From Collinsella sp. (GTDB lineage Bacteria; Actinomycetota; Coriobacteriia; Coriobacteriales; Coriobacteriaceae): a stretch of DNA of 11,267 nt. Below, in pieces: positions 1 through 6,470 of this stretch (the stretch's first letter is position 1; each line of letters begins with the position of its first letter). The translations under genes and the position numbers were made by a program. The notes under the pieces are model-generated. The model saw only the letters and a list, made by a program, of their open reading frames with translations. It was not told the DNA's origin and did not search any database. Location of the stretch: assembly GCA_019419545.1 (NCBI GenBank), contig DXZT01000001.1, positions 1-11,267 of the forward strand, read 5' to 3'.

Positions 1-13
1 GAACCTCCAGTCC

Positions 14-50
14 GGACCGCCCCGCGGTCCAACTTTCTGTCCGCACCCCC
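14..50 (+). repeat. Hairpin followed by split motif, copy 1
   Basis: A perfect 7-bp stem, GGACCGC (14-20) with GCGGTCC (24-30), has a 3-nt loop. Its right arm begins a 27-nt motif, GCGGTCCAA (24-32), six variable bases, then GTCCGCACCCCC (39-50). The same motif with a different six-base centre occurs inverted at 11217-11243. No open reading frame covers it convincingly. Repeat status is seen in the sequence; function is unknown. Confidence 0.55.
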
Positions 51-143
51 AAATGTAGAAATTTGACCTTACTCGCGCACAGCACAACGACGACAACGCC
101 TAAGCATAGGCATAAGCGAAGTCGGAATTCCCATATACAAATC

Positions 144-236
144 GAGCGTGGTTTTTCTCCCACTTTGAGCGTTCAAGTGCGCTCTAAACGGGAGAAAATC
201 CACGCTCATTTTCTCGGCGGGAGATAATCCACGCTC
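144..236. repeat. Three-copy 18-nt motif, two copies forming a large inverted repeat
   Basis: An 18-nt motif, GGGAGAAAATCCACGCTC, lies at 190-207. A near copy, GGGAGATAATCCACGCTC, is at 219-236, and an inverted near copy is at 144-161 (one mismatch to 190-207). Copies 144-161 and 190-207 can pair into an 18-bp stem, and inside it TTTGAGCG (164-171) and CGCTCTAAA (180-188) can extend the pairing. The last copy ends two bases from the stop codon of the minus-strand gene at 239, so the block sits immediately 3' of that operon. There is no clean U-tract, so a simple terminator is not certain. It could be an intergenic repeat or an RNA-processing or 3'-end signal. Confidence 0.6.
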
Positions 237-238
237 AA

Positions 239-571
239 CTACTCGTCGACGATCTCGGCAAGCCAGACATTCAGCGTATCGACCTCGGGGCAGCAGAACT
301 TGGCCGTACCAGGCTCGTTGCCAGGCACGGTACCGCCGTAGCGTAGGATGTCGATATAGGGAAAGCCCACGTGACAGGCCATGGCGCACATCTTGCCGCG
401 GTCTCGATCGAAGTCGAAGACGTCACCCGGCTTGTGCCCGTGATGGCAGCGGCATGTGCCCAGCCGGTCCACGCAACTCACGCGGATACTTGGACGCTTT
501 CCACGCGGCGCGCCGAGCGGCTTGTTCTCGCCGGCGGACCCGGCGGCAGCGTCCTCGCCAGCATTACTCAT
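239..571 (-). CDS. Small Cys-rich protein, TIGR04076-like
   Basis: A 110-residue protein whose pattern resembles the TIGR04076 family of small anaerobe proteins of unknown biochemical role. After a low-complexity N-terminus (residues 1-27) comes a core starting IRVSCVD, with a C-x2-GHKPGD-x-F-x-F segment (42-54), C62 and C66, a short Y-GG stretch (78-80) and a paired CCPE (93-96) before a final strand. The seven cysteines (33, 40, 42, 62, 66, 93, 94) suggest metal or redox chemistry, which is inference. The ATG at 571 is chosen because it overlaps the upstream kinase stop as ATGAGTAA, the same coupling used in the ABC operon of this window. A TTG two codons earlier is the alternative. The family call rests on recalled motif spacing. 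No signal peptide or membrane segment is visible. Confidence 0.62.
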   Translation of the reverse strand: MSNAGEDAAAGSAGENKPLGAPRGKRPSIRVSCVDRLGTCRCHHGHKPGDVFDFDRDRGKMCAMACHVGFPYIDILRYGGTVPGNEPGTAKFCCPEVDTLNVWLAEIVDE

Positions 572-1388
572 GGTCAATCACATCCAGGCAGGCCTCGATG
601 GGCAGGCCGGCAGACTTATCCTCCTGCGCAGCATTGCGCTCGATAAGCTCGGCCACCACGCGCATGGCATCGGCCGTGGCGCGCTGAAGCGTCCAACCGC
701 TCATCACGCGACCCATAAGCACGGCCGAGAACGTATCGCCCGTACCCGGGAAGTACACCGGGATCAGCTCAAAGGGAATCGTGAAGTACTCCCCCGCCAC
801 ATGGTCGTAACCGATAACCGCGTTCGTGCCATTGACCACGGCGCTCGTAATGACCACCGACTTGGCACCCAGCTCGCGCACGGCGTCCACAAGGGCGCGG
901 GCCTCATCGGGCGTGATCTGTTCTGCAATAGGCGTATCGGTGAGCAGACAGGCCTCGGTGTAGTTGGGCACCGCGTAGTCTGCGCACTCCAGCAGGTGCC
1001 GCATAAGGCCAATCGTGGACTCGGGCACACCGGCATAGAGCTTGCCGTTGTCGCCCATGATGGGGTCGACGAACACCTTGGTGCCCTTTTGCGCGCGGCG
1101 GTGGCAAAAGTCCGAGACGATGCGCGTCTCTTCCTCGGTCACGATAAAGCCGGTCGAGATGGCGTCGAACTCAAAGCCGAGCTCTTCCCAGATGGCAAGA
1201 CTCTGACGCACGTACTCCGTGGTGTCGTGGATGTAGAACTTGGGATAGTTGAGCGTATCGGACACAAGTGCCGTCGGCAGATTGTGGATACGGTAACCCA
1301 TGTGCGACAGCACCGGCAGCATGGCGGAAAGCGCGACTTTGCCGTAACCGCACATATCGTTGATCAGCAGCAGCTGAGTGTTCTTCAT
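564..1388 (-). CDS. Pyridoxamine kinase-family (PfkB/ribokinase-like) kinase
   Basis: A 274-residue kinase of the ribokinase-like superfamily, closest in style to pyridoxal/pyridoxamine kinases (PdxY/PdxK), which phosphorylate B6 vitamers with ATP in the cytoplasm for pyridoxal-phosphate salvage. The N-terminus LLLINDMCGYGKVAL resembles the substrate/ATP-lid start of Firmicute pyridoxamine kinases (usually NDxSGxG; here Cys13 replaces Ser). DPIMGDNGKLY begins at residue 108. The catalytic anion-hole motif GTGDTFSA has the presumed catalytic base Asp218. Length fits the family. The ATG at 1388 is chosen over an upstream in-frame start at 1457 because GGGAGA sits just before it and the family motif begins at once; the extra 23 residues look unrelated to the family. 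It overlaps the downstream small Cys-rich gene by 8 bases, so the two are probably translationally coupled. Hydroxymethylpyrimidine kinase (ThiD-like) is a less likely alternative. A weak -10-like TACACT lies on the minus strand at 1439-1444. Confidence 0.82.
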   Translation of the reverse strand: MKNTQLLLINDMCGYGKVALSAMLPVLSHMGYRIHNLPTALVSDTLNYPKFYIHDTTEYVRQSLAIWEELGFEFDAISTGFIVTEEETRIVSDFCHRRAQKGTKVFVDPIMGDNGKLYAGVPESTIGLMRHLLECADYAVPNYTEACLLTDTPIAEQITPDEARALVDAVRELGAKSVVITSAVVNGTNAVIGYDHVAGEYFTIPFELIPVYFPGTGDTFSAVLMGRVMSGWTLQRATADAMRVVAELIERNAAQEDKSAGLPIEACLDVIDHE

Positions 1389-1568
1389 GAGGGTCTCCCT
1401 TGTTTCGGGTGCGGCGCGGCAGCACCACAGTGCGACTAAGTGTAGCGCAGGAGGCATCGTGAGCGGTCGCTAGGGTCGCGAAGAGCGCATTGTTGCGGAT
1501 AGGTTTCGGAAATGGGGACTGTTTGCTCCATAACGGCCTAGTTGATACTACTCATATAGTGCCATTTC
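1389..1568. other. Gene-free stretch upstream of the kinase
   Basis: This is the upstream region of the minus-strand kinase. Apart from its ribosome binding site and the weak -10-like hexamer at 1439-1444, for which no good -35 was found, nothing definite is seen. A short fragment around 1511-1530 (ATGGGGACTGTTTGC) resembles one half of the GGGAC-type palindromes common in such genomes, but it has no partner here. Confidence 0.4.
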
Positions 1569-1720
1569 AAAACTATGCCTATTTACTACGTTTAACCGCC
1601 CACCTCCAACCACAACAAATTTCGCTCCGACAAAACCGCAGGTAGATAGCTTGCGCTTTTTCAGAAACAGCTGTTGTGGTCGGGGATGCCGGATTCATCG
1701 TAGTAATTAGGCATAGTTTT
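1569..1720. repeat. About 150-nt imperfect palindrome (MITE-like or structured element)
   Basis: Outer arms 1569-1590 (starting AAAACTATGCC) and 1699-1720 (ending GGCATAGTTTT) are inverted repeats with one mismatch in 22. Inner arms CCAACCACAACA (1606-1617) and TGTTGTGGTCGG (1672-1683) match at 11 of 12. Exactly 15 bases separate outer from inner arms on each side, so the element is symmetrical. The 54-nt centre (1618-1671) shows no reading frame. The AT-rich arms differ from the surrounding GC-rich genes. No flanking target-site duplication was confirmed. It could be a non-autonomous mobile element or a structured RNA. Confidence 0.65.
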
Positions 1721-1761
1721 TGGCGAGGCCGCTTCGAAAGGCGTCATCGCAGCCCAAAGTA

Positions 1762-1835
1762 ATCCCTTTTCCTCCGTCCCCAAGGGATCACATGCACCGA
1801 AGCGGACCGTGGCGGAATCACATGTTGAGGACGGA
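1762..1835. other. Two overlapping, mutually exclusive hairpins
   Basis: ATCCCTT (1762-1768) pairs with AAGGGAT (1782-1788). Separately, TCCGTCCCCAA (1773-1783) pairs with TTGAGGACGGA (1825-1835) with one mismatch. The right arm of the first overlaps the left arm of the second, so they cannot form together. An 8-nt direct repeat ATCACATG occurs at 1787-1794 and 1817-1824. The arrangement could be a switch in a transcribed leader, but transcription here is not shown. Confidence 0.35.
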
Positions 1836-1841
1836 CAGCGA

Positions 1842-1939
1842 AAACGCTCCTAAGCGAGCAAGGTGGCGTGAAAGAAGAGGGCATAGGCCTTGTGGCCATG
1901 CCCGATGATTGAACGCCAGATTGCCGCTTAGGAGCGTTT
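1842..1939. ncRNA. 98-nt multi-stem hairpin, candidate structured RNA or palindromic element
   Basis: A long nested hairpin with regular internal loops. Outer stem: AAACGCTCCTAAGCG (1842-1856) with its exact complement (1925-1939), 15 bp. Then a bulged A1857, GCAA (1858-1861) with TTGC (1921-1924), a 2x2 loop, TGGCGT (1864-1869) with ACGCCA (1913-1918), a symmetrical 9x9 purine-rich loop (1870-1878 and 1904-1912), and an apical stem GGGCATAGGCC with GGCCATGCCC (one bulged A) closed by TTGT (1890-1893). No reading frame and no U-tract follow. Strand is undetermined because the fold is symmetrical. A Collinsella-1 RNA motif has been described in this bacterial group; whether this is it cannot be judged by eye. 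Confidence 0.5.
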
Positions 1940-1952
1940 GCAGCGTCGAGCG

Positions 1953-1980
1953 GTTACGGCGTTTGGCAAAACGCCGTAAC
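1953..1980. other. Perfect 12-bp hairpin upstream of the marR promoter
   Basis: GTTACGGCGTTT (1953-1964) and AAACGCCGTAAC (1969-1980) pair perfectly around a GGCA loop. It starts 13 bases after the 98-nt hairpin and ends 15 bases before the -35 box at 1996. The bases that follow (TATAAGTTTGG) are not a U-tract, so termination is possible but weak. It may mark the 3' end of a transcript covering the upstream structured region. Confidence 0.5.
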
Positions 1981-1995
1981 TATAAGTTTGGTACC

Positions 1996-2024
1996 TTGAC
2001 ATTTATTTACCGTGCCCCTAGATT
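1996..2024 (+). promoter_or_regulatory. Sigma70-type promoter of the marR-ABC operon
   Basis: A perfect TTGACA -35 (1996-2001) is followed after 17 bases by TAGATT (2019-2024), a 4-of-6 match to the -10 consensus. It points toward the MarR gene, with an expected transcription start near 2031 and a leader of about 50 nt. Confidence 0.62.
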
Positions 2025-2057
2025 GGTTAGGCACAAAACAATTCCTCTACCTAACTA
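2024..2057. promoter_or_regulatory. Candidate MarR operator at the transcription start
   Basis: TGGTTAGG (2024-2031) and CCTAACTA (2050-2057) form an inverted pair (7 of 8) separated by 18 bases, overlapping the expected transcription start. This position would suit autorepression by the MarR protein encoded next. The spacing is wider than typical single MarR palindromes, so these may be two half-sites or a chance match. Confidence 0.35.
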
Positions 2058-2079
2058 AAGAAAGGAGCGGCACTAATTC

Positions 2080-2586
2080 ATGTGCGATGAACCTCTTAAC
2101 CTTTGTTCGCACGAGCCCGGCGGCGACCCGTCACAGCCGGCGGATGTACCCGAAGCGGTTAGCTCAGAAGACAAGCTTGCCAAGCGCATCCTCAATGGCC
2201 TGGGCTTTTGCGGCCATTACATGCACTTTCATGGCGGAGGCGTATCCGGCAAGGCGCCCATCATTTGCCTGCTGGCCAAGCAGCCCGGCGGCGAGATGTC
2301 GCAGCAGGAACTCGGCATGCACTTTGACCTCAAGCCGGGGTCGCTTTCCGAGATCCTGTCCAAGCTCGAGCTCAACGGCCTCATCGAGCGCAGCCGTAAC
2401 CCCAAGGATCGACGGCAACTCACCATTCGCCTGACCGAAACCGGCCGGGAAAACGCCCGCATCGACCAGGCAGCCCGCATCCGCTTTAGAGAACGGGCCT
2501 TTAGCGCGCTCACCCACGACGAGCGCGAGGACCTCGCCGAAATGCTCGATAATATCCGCGTAACCTGGGAGGAACTGGATGATTAA
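2080..2586 (+). CDS. MarR-family transcriptional regulator
   Basis: A 168-residue MarR-type winged-helix regulator. MarR proteins act as dimers, often repressing their own operon until a small ligand binds. The N-terminal 30 residues are polar and probably flexible. A dimerisation helix region follows (about 31-66). The helix-turn-helix lies at 74-100 (MSQQELGMHFDLKPGSLSEI onward), and the wing has the family's D-R-R pattern (110-112) in NPKDRRQLTIRLT. C-terminal helices (122-166) complete the dimer interface. The ATG at 2080 is preceded by AAAGGAG (2061-2067), a rather long 12-base spacing. Its stop overlaps the first ABC gene as ATGATTAA. Being first in a two-gene exporter operon behind a single promoter, it most likely senses an exporter substrate and represses the operon. 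The ligand cannot be read from sequence. Confidence 0.88.
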   Translation: MCDEPLNLCSHEPGGDPSQPADVPEAVSSEDKLAKRILNGLGFCGHYMHFHGGGVSGKAPIICLLAKQPGGEMSQQELGMHFDLKPGSLSEILSKLELNGLIERSRNPKDRRQLTIRLTETGRENARIDQAARIRFRERAFSALTHDEREDLAEMLDNIRVTWEELDD

Positions 2587-4393
2587 AACCCTCATGGGAA
2601 GCATCCGCGACTATATGAAAGTCACCGTTGCCACGCCGTTGCTCGTGCTTGGCGAGGTGCTCTGCGAGATGCTGATTCCATTTATCACCGCCAACCTGAT
2701 CGACGCTATCAAAGACGGCGCCACCGTAGCCGAGATGCTTCCCACCGCAGGCTTTTTGGTGCTCATCGCGCTGACGTCGCTTGCTTTTGGCGCCGCGGCC
2801 GGCGTCACCTGCAGCCATGCGAGTTGCGGGTTCGCCAAGAACCTGCGTCACGACCTGTTCTACAAGATCCAGACGTTCAGCTTTGCCAACATCGATGAGT
2901 TCTCGAGCTCCTCGCTCGTCACGCGCCTGACCACCGATATCAACAACGTGCAGCAGGCCTTTATGATGATCATCCGTATCGCCGTGCGCGCGCCGCTGGT
3001 ATTGATCTTCGCCTTTACCATGGCGTTTATCATGGGCGGCAACGTCGCCATGGTCTACCTGGTCATCATTCCGCTGCTGGGCTTTGGACTGTTCTTTATC
3101 ATCTTTAAGGTGCGCCCCATCTTCTCGCGCGTGTTCCACAAGTACGATGCCCTTAACGAGTCCGTTGAGGAAAACGTCACCGGCATGCGCGTGGTTAAGA
3201 GCTACGTGCGCGAAGACTTTGAGAAGGAGAAGTTCGCGGCCGCCGCGCGCGACGTCCAGATGGACTTCACCCGCGCCGAGAAGCTGCTCGCCTTTAACAA
3301 CCCCATGATGAACATCTGCGTCAACGGCGCGTTTGTCGTCATCATCTACCTGGGCTCCAAGCTCATCATCACGAGCCAGGGTGCGCTGTTCGACGTGGGC
3401 CAGCTCTCCTCGACCTTTACCTATGGTTTCCAGATTCTCATGAGCCTGATGCAGCTGTCGATGATCTTTGTCATGGTGACCATGGCCGACGAATCGGCAC
3501 ACCGCATTGCCGAGGTGCTGGCCGCCGAGCCCACGATCGCCAATCCCGCCGAGCCCGTGCTCGAGGTTGCCGACGGTTCCATCGACTTTGACCACGTGAG
3601 CTTTAAGTATTCCGCGCATGCGAAGCGCCAGGCGCTCGACGATATCGACCTGCACATTACGAGCGGCGAGACCATCGGCATCATCGGCGGCACCGGCTCG
3701 GCCAAGTCCACGCTCGTCAACCTCATCGCCCGCCTGTACGACACCACCGAAGGCGCTGTGCGCGTGGGCGGCGTGGACGTGCGCGACTACGACCTGGACG
3801 CGCTGCGTCACCAGGTCGCCATGGTGCTGCAGAAAAACGTGCTGTTTAGCGGCACCATCGCCGAGAACCTGCGTTGGGGCGACCCGAACGCCACCGACGA
3901 GGAAGTCCGCGAGGCAGCGCATCTGGCCTGCGCCGACGAGTTTGTCGACGGTTTCCCCAAGGGCTACGACACCTGGATCGAACAGGGCGGCTCTAATGTT
4001 TCGGGCGGTCAGAAGCAGCGCCTGTGCATTGCACGCGCCCTGCTGCGTCGCCCCAAGATCTTGATCTTGGACGACTCCACCAGCGCCGTCGACACCAAGA
4101 CCGACGCAAAGATCCGCGCAGGACTGGCAAGCTATCTGCCCAACACGACCAAGCTCATCATCGCCCAGCGCATCAGCTCCGTGCAGGACGCAGACCGCAT
4201 CATCGTCATGGAGGGCGGCCGTATCGCGCAGATCGGCAACCATGACGAGCTACTCAAGACGAGCGAGATCTACCGCGAGACCTTTACCTCGCAAAACAAG
4301 ATGTCTGCCGAGGGCGAAGGGGCCGTCGAGGCCGACACCGAGGCATCCGCAACGCAAGCTCAGACCCAGGAAGGAGGCGAGGCACATGAGTAA
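2579..4393 (+). CDS. ABC exporter half-transporter, degenerate-site subunit
   Basis: A 604-residue type I (type IV fold) ABC exporter half: six membrane spans (about residues 1-305) fused to one nucleotide-binding domain (about 335-575). Walker A is GGTGSAKS (370-377), with Ala375 where Gly is usual. The signature is VSGGQ (474-478). In Walker B the usual catalytic Glu is Asp499 (LILDDS). The switch His is Gln530 (IIAQRIS). Asp-for-Glu and Gln-for-His together are the known marks of the degenerate half of heterodimeric exporters such as TM287/288 or BmrC/D, so this subunit should bind ATP but barely hydrolyse it at its own Walker site, while its intact signature completes the partner's site. 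The C-terminal ~30 residues are acidic and low complexity. The start overlaps the MarR stop, with GGGAGGA just upstream. It probably exports lipophilic or peptide-like compounds; the substrate is unknown. Confidence 0.93.
   Translation: MIKTLMGSIRDYMKVTVATPLLVLGEVLCEMLIPFITANLIDAIKDGATVAEMLPTAGFLVLIALTSLAFGAAAGVTCSHASCGFAKNLRHDLFYKIQTFSFANIDEFSSSSLVTRLTTDINNVQQAFMMIIRIAVRAPLVLIFAFTMAFIMGGNVAMVYLVIIPLLGFGLFFIIFKVRPIFSRVFHKYDALNESVEENVTGMRVVKSYVREDFEKEKFAAAARDVQMDFTRAEKLLAFNNPMMNICVNGAFVVIIYLGSKLIITSQGALFDVGQLSSTFTYGFQILMSLMQLSMIFVMVTMADESAHRIAEVLAAEPTIANPAEPVLEVADGSIDFDHVSFKYSAHAKRQALDDIDLHITSGETIGIIGGTGSAKSTLVNLIARLYDTTEGAVRVGGVDVRDYDLDALRHQVAMVLQKNVLFSGTIAENLRWGDPNATDEEVREAAHLACADEFVDGFPKGYDTWIEQGGSNVSGGQKQRLCIARALLRRPKILILDDSTSAVDTKTDAKIRAGLASYLPNTTKLIIAQRISSVQDADRIIVMEGGRIAQIGNHDELLKTSEIYRETFTSQNKMSAEGEGAVEADTEASATQAQTQEGGEAHE
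4371..4377 (+). promoter_or_regulatory. Ribosome binding site fixing the start of the second ABC gene
   Basis: AAGGAGG lies 8 bases before ATG 4386, inside the end of the first ABC gene. It rules out the longer in-frame opening from 4242, whose extra 48 residues are an Arg-rich shadow of the upstream gene. Confidence 0.85.
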
Positions 4394-6305
4394 GGCAACG
4401 ACCGCCGAGCGCGCACTCAACCGTAAGGGCGGCACCATGTCGCGCCTCATCAAGACGCTCTTTGGCTTCTATCCCGTGCTTTTGCCCCTTGTCGTCGCCG
4501 GCGTGGTGCTCTGCGCCATCATCAACTCCATCGGCGCGACCTTCCTGCAGAGCGCCCTGCAGATTATTAGCGAATCGTGGCAGTCGGGCGATTGGGAAGC
4601 CGCACAGCCCAAGATTCTGCAGCTCGTGACCACCCTCGCCTGCATCTACGGCGTCGGTGTCCTGTCCTCGCTCTTCTGGAACCGCGCCATGGCTATCGTC
4701 ACGCAGGGCTCGCTCGAGAAGCTGCGCGAGATGATGTTCAACCGCATGCAGGACCTGCCGATCCGCTACTTCGACACGCACCAGCGCGGCGATATCATGA
4801 GCCACTACACCAACGACATCGATACGCTGCGCCAGATGATCAGTCAGTCGCTGCCCAACCTGCTCATGACGATCATCATCATCGTCACGGTGTTCTTTAT
4901 CATGCTGTACTACAGCGTGTGGATGTGCCTGGTCATCATCGCCGGCGTCGCCTTTATGACCTTTATGACCAAGCTGCTCGGCTCCAACTCCGCGCGCTTC
5001 TTTATTGCGCAGCAAACCGAGCTCGGCGTGGTCGAGGGTCATATCGAGGAAGTCATGAACGGCCAGAAGGTCGTCAAGGCATTCTGCCACGAGTCTGCCG
5101 CCGAGGCCGATTTTGACGAGCGCAACGAAAAGCTCTTCGAGGTCTCGCAGAAGGCCAACATGTACGCCAACATCCTCATGCCCATCCTTATGAACCTGGG
5201 CAACCTGCTCTACGTGCTGGTCGCACTGGCGGGCGGCTTTTTCCTAGCGCTGGGCGTGCCCAACCTGAGCATCTCGGGCATGGCGCTGTCCATCGCCGTC
5301 GTGGTGCCGTTCCTCAACATGACCAAGCAGTTCTGCGGACAGATCGGTCAGATCTCGCAGCAGATCAACGCCGTGGTCATGGGCCTCGCCGGCGCCGACC
5401 GTATCTTTGAACTCATCGACGAGAAGCCCGAGGCCGACGAAGGCTACGTGACGCTCGTCAACGCGCAGGTAAACCCCGAGACTTGGGAGTTCGAGGAGGC
5501 TGACCACCACACCGGCATGTGGGCATGGAAACATCCGCACCGCGCAACCGGCGAGATCGAGTACGTGCCGCTGCGTGGCGATCTGGTCATGGACAACGTG
5601 GACTTTGGCTACACGCCCGACCACGAGGTGCTGCACGGCGTGTCCGTGTTTGCCAAGCCGGGCCAGAAGGTTGCGTTTGTCGGCGCCACCGGTGCCGGCA
5701 AGACGACCATCACCAACCTCATCAACCGCTTCTATGACATTGCCGACGGCAAGATTCGCTACGACGGCATCAACGTCAATAAGATCCGCAAGGCCGATCT
5801 GCGCCGCTCGCTGGGCGTCGTGCTGCAGGACGTGAACCTGTTCACCGGCACCGTGATGGATAACATCCGCTACGGCAACCTGGATGCCACCGACGAGGAG
5901 TGCATCGCGGCGGCCAAGCTCGCCGGCGCGGACGACTTTATCACCCGCCTGCCTGACGGCTATGACACCATGCTCACCGGCAACGGCGCCCAGCTGTCGC
6001 AGGGCCAGCGCCAGCTGATCTCGATCGCCCGCGCCGCCGTCGCCGATCCGCCGGCGATGATCCTGGACGAGGCCACGTCGAGCATCGATACCCGCACCGA
6101 GGCTATCGTGCAGGCGGGTATGGACAAGCTCATGGAGGGCCGCACAACGTTTGTCATCGCGCACCGCCTGTCCACCGTGCGCAACTCCGACGCAATCATC
6201 TGTCTGGACCACGGCCGCATCATCGAGCGCGGCAACCACGACGAGCTGATCGCCAAGCGCGGGTACTATTACCAGCTGTACACGGGTGCGTTTGAGCTCG
6301 AGTAG
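4386..6305 (+). CDS. ABC exporter half-transporter, catalytic subunit
   Basis: A 639-residue partner of the preceding gene, with an N-terminal six-span membrane domain (about residues 20-335) and a C-terminal ATPase domain (about 390-635). ATPase motifs are catalytically complete: Walker A GATGAGKT (433-440), Walker B with Glu562 (MILDEATS) and switch His593 (IAHRLST). Its signature is LSQGQ (537-541), with Gln for the first Gly. It therefore supplies the active Walker motifs and the weaker signature, the mirror image of its partner. A linker of about 40 residues with Trp-rich TGMWAWKHP lies between the membrane domain and the ATPase, longer than in simple exporters but seen in related Gram-positive heterodimers. 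The start ATG overlaps the partner's stop as ATGAGTAA, favouring 1:1 synthesis. It sits in the inner membrane; export is inferred from the fused architecture and the absence of a binding protein. Confidence 0.94.
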   Translation: MSKATTAERALNRKGGTMSRLIKTLFGFYPVLLPLVVAGVVLCAIINSIGATFLQSALQIISESWQSGDWEAAQPKILQLVTTLACIYGVGVLSSLFWNRAMAIVTQGSLEKLREMMFNRMQDLPIRYFDTHQRGDIMSHYTNDIDTLRQMISQSLPNLLMTIIIIVTVFFIMLYYSVWMCLVIIAGVAFMTFMTKLLGSNSARFFIAQQTELGVVEGHIEEVMNGQKVVKAFCHESAAEADFDERNEKLFEVSQKANMYANILMPILMNLGNLLYVLVALAGGFFLALGVPNLSISGMALSIAVVVPFLNMTKQFCGQIGQISQQINAVVMGLAGADRIFELIDEKPEADEGYVTLVNAQVNPETWEFEEADHHTGMWAWKHPHRATGEIEYVPLRGDLVMDNVDFGYTPDHEVLHGVSVFAKPGQKVAFVGATGAGKTTITNLINRFYDIADGKIRYDGINVNKIRKADLRRSLGVVLQDVNLFTGTVMDNIRYGNLDATDEECIAAAKLAGADDFITRLPDGYDTMLTGNGAQLSQGQRQLISIARAAVADPPAMILDEATSSIDTRTEAIVQAGMDKLMEGRTTFVIAHRLSTVRNSDAIICLDHGRIIERGNHDELIAKRGYYYQLYTGAFELE

Positions 6306-6322
6306 AACTGGTTACTGACGGG

Positions 6323-6424
6323 GGGTGCCCCGGGGGCGGCGGGGTAATTCCTCCGTGCTCAAACATTCTCGCTGCGCTGCGAAACTGCGCGCGGAGGAAA
6401 TACCCCGCCGCCCCCGGGGCACCC
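6323..6424. repeat. Long GC-rich inverted repeat with 36-nt arms
   Basis: Arms 6323-6358 (starting GGGTGCCCCGGGGGCGG) and 6389-6424 (ending CCCCCGGGGCACCC) are inverted repeats with only two mismatches over 36 positions. The 30-nt loop holds a smaller TCGC/GCGA pairing. It begins 18 bases after the ABC operon stop. No U-tract follows, and stability far exceeds what termination needs. It is more likely a dispersed palindromic repeat or a 3'-end RNA-stabilising structure than a plain terminator. Confidence 0.7.
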
Positions 6425-6470
6425 TCCTGCGCGCAATCAGCCCGTTGTTTAAAACGGAATAAAGGTTAGT

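Noticed and set aside
69..236. CRISPR-like array suggested by the 18-nt motif copies
   Set aside because: Only three copies, one inverted, with unequal 11-nt and 28-nt spacings and no cas genes.
456..1439. 327-codon plus-strand open frame
   Set aside because: Shadow of the kinase on the opposite strand. The minus-strand frame carries GTGDTFSA and the other kinase motifs.
1511..1530. Possible copy of the GGGAC-type palindrome seen at 9938
   Set aside because: Only a short half-like fragment with no complementary arm nearby, so no repeat can be claimed.
1720..1908. 62-codon plus-strand open frame
   Set aside because: It runs through the 98-nt hairpin arm, has Arg/Pro-rich shadow-like composition and lacks a convincing ribosome binding site.
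2510..4243. 577-codon minus-strand open frame
   Set aside because: It lies antisense to the first ABC gene, has Asp/His/Gly-rich low-complexity composition typical of GC-rich shadow frames, and shows no recognisable domain.
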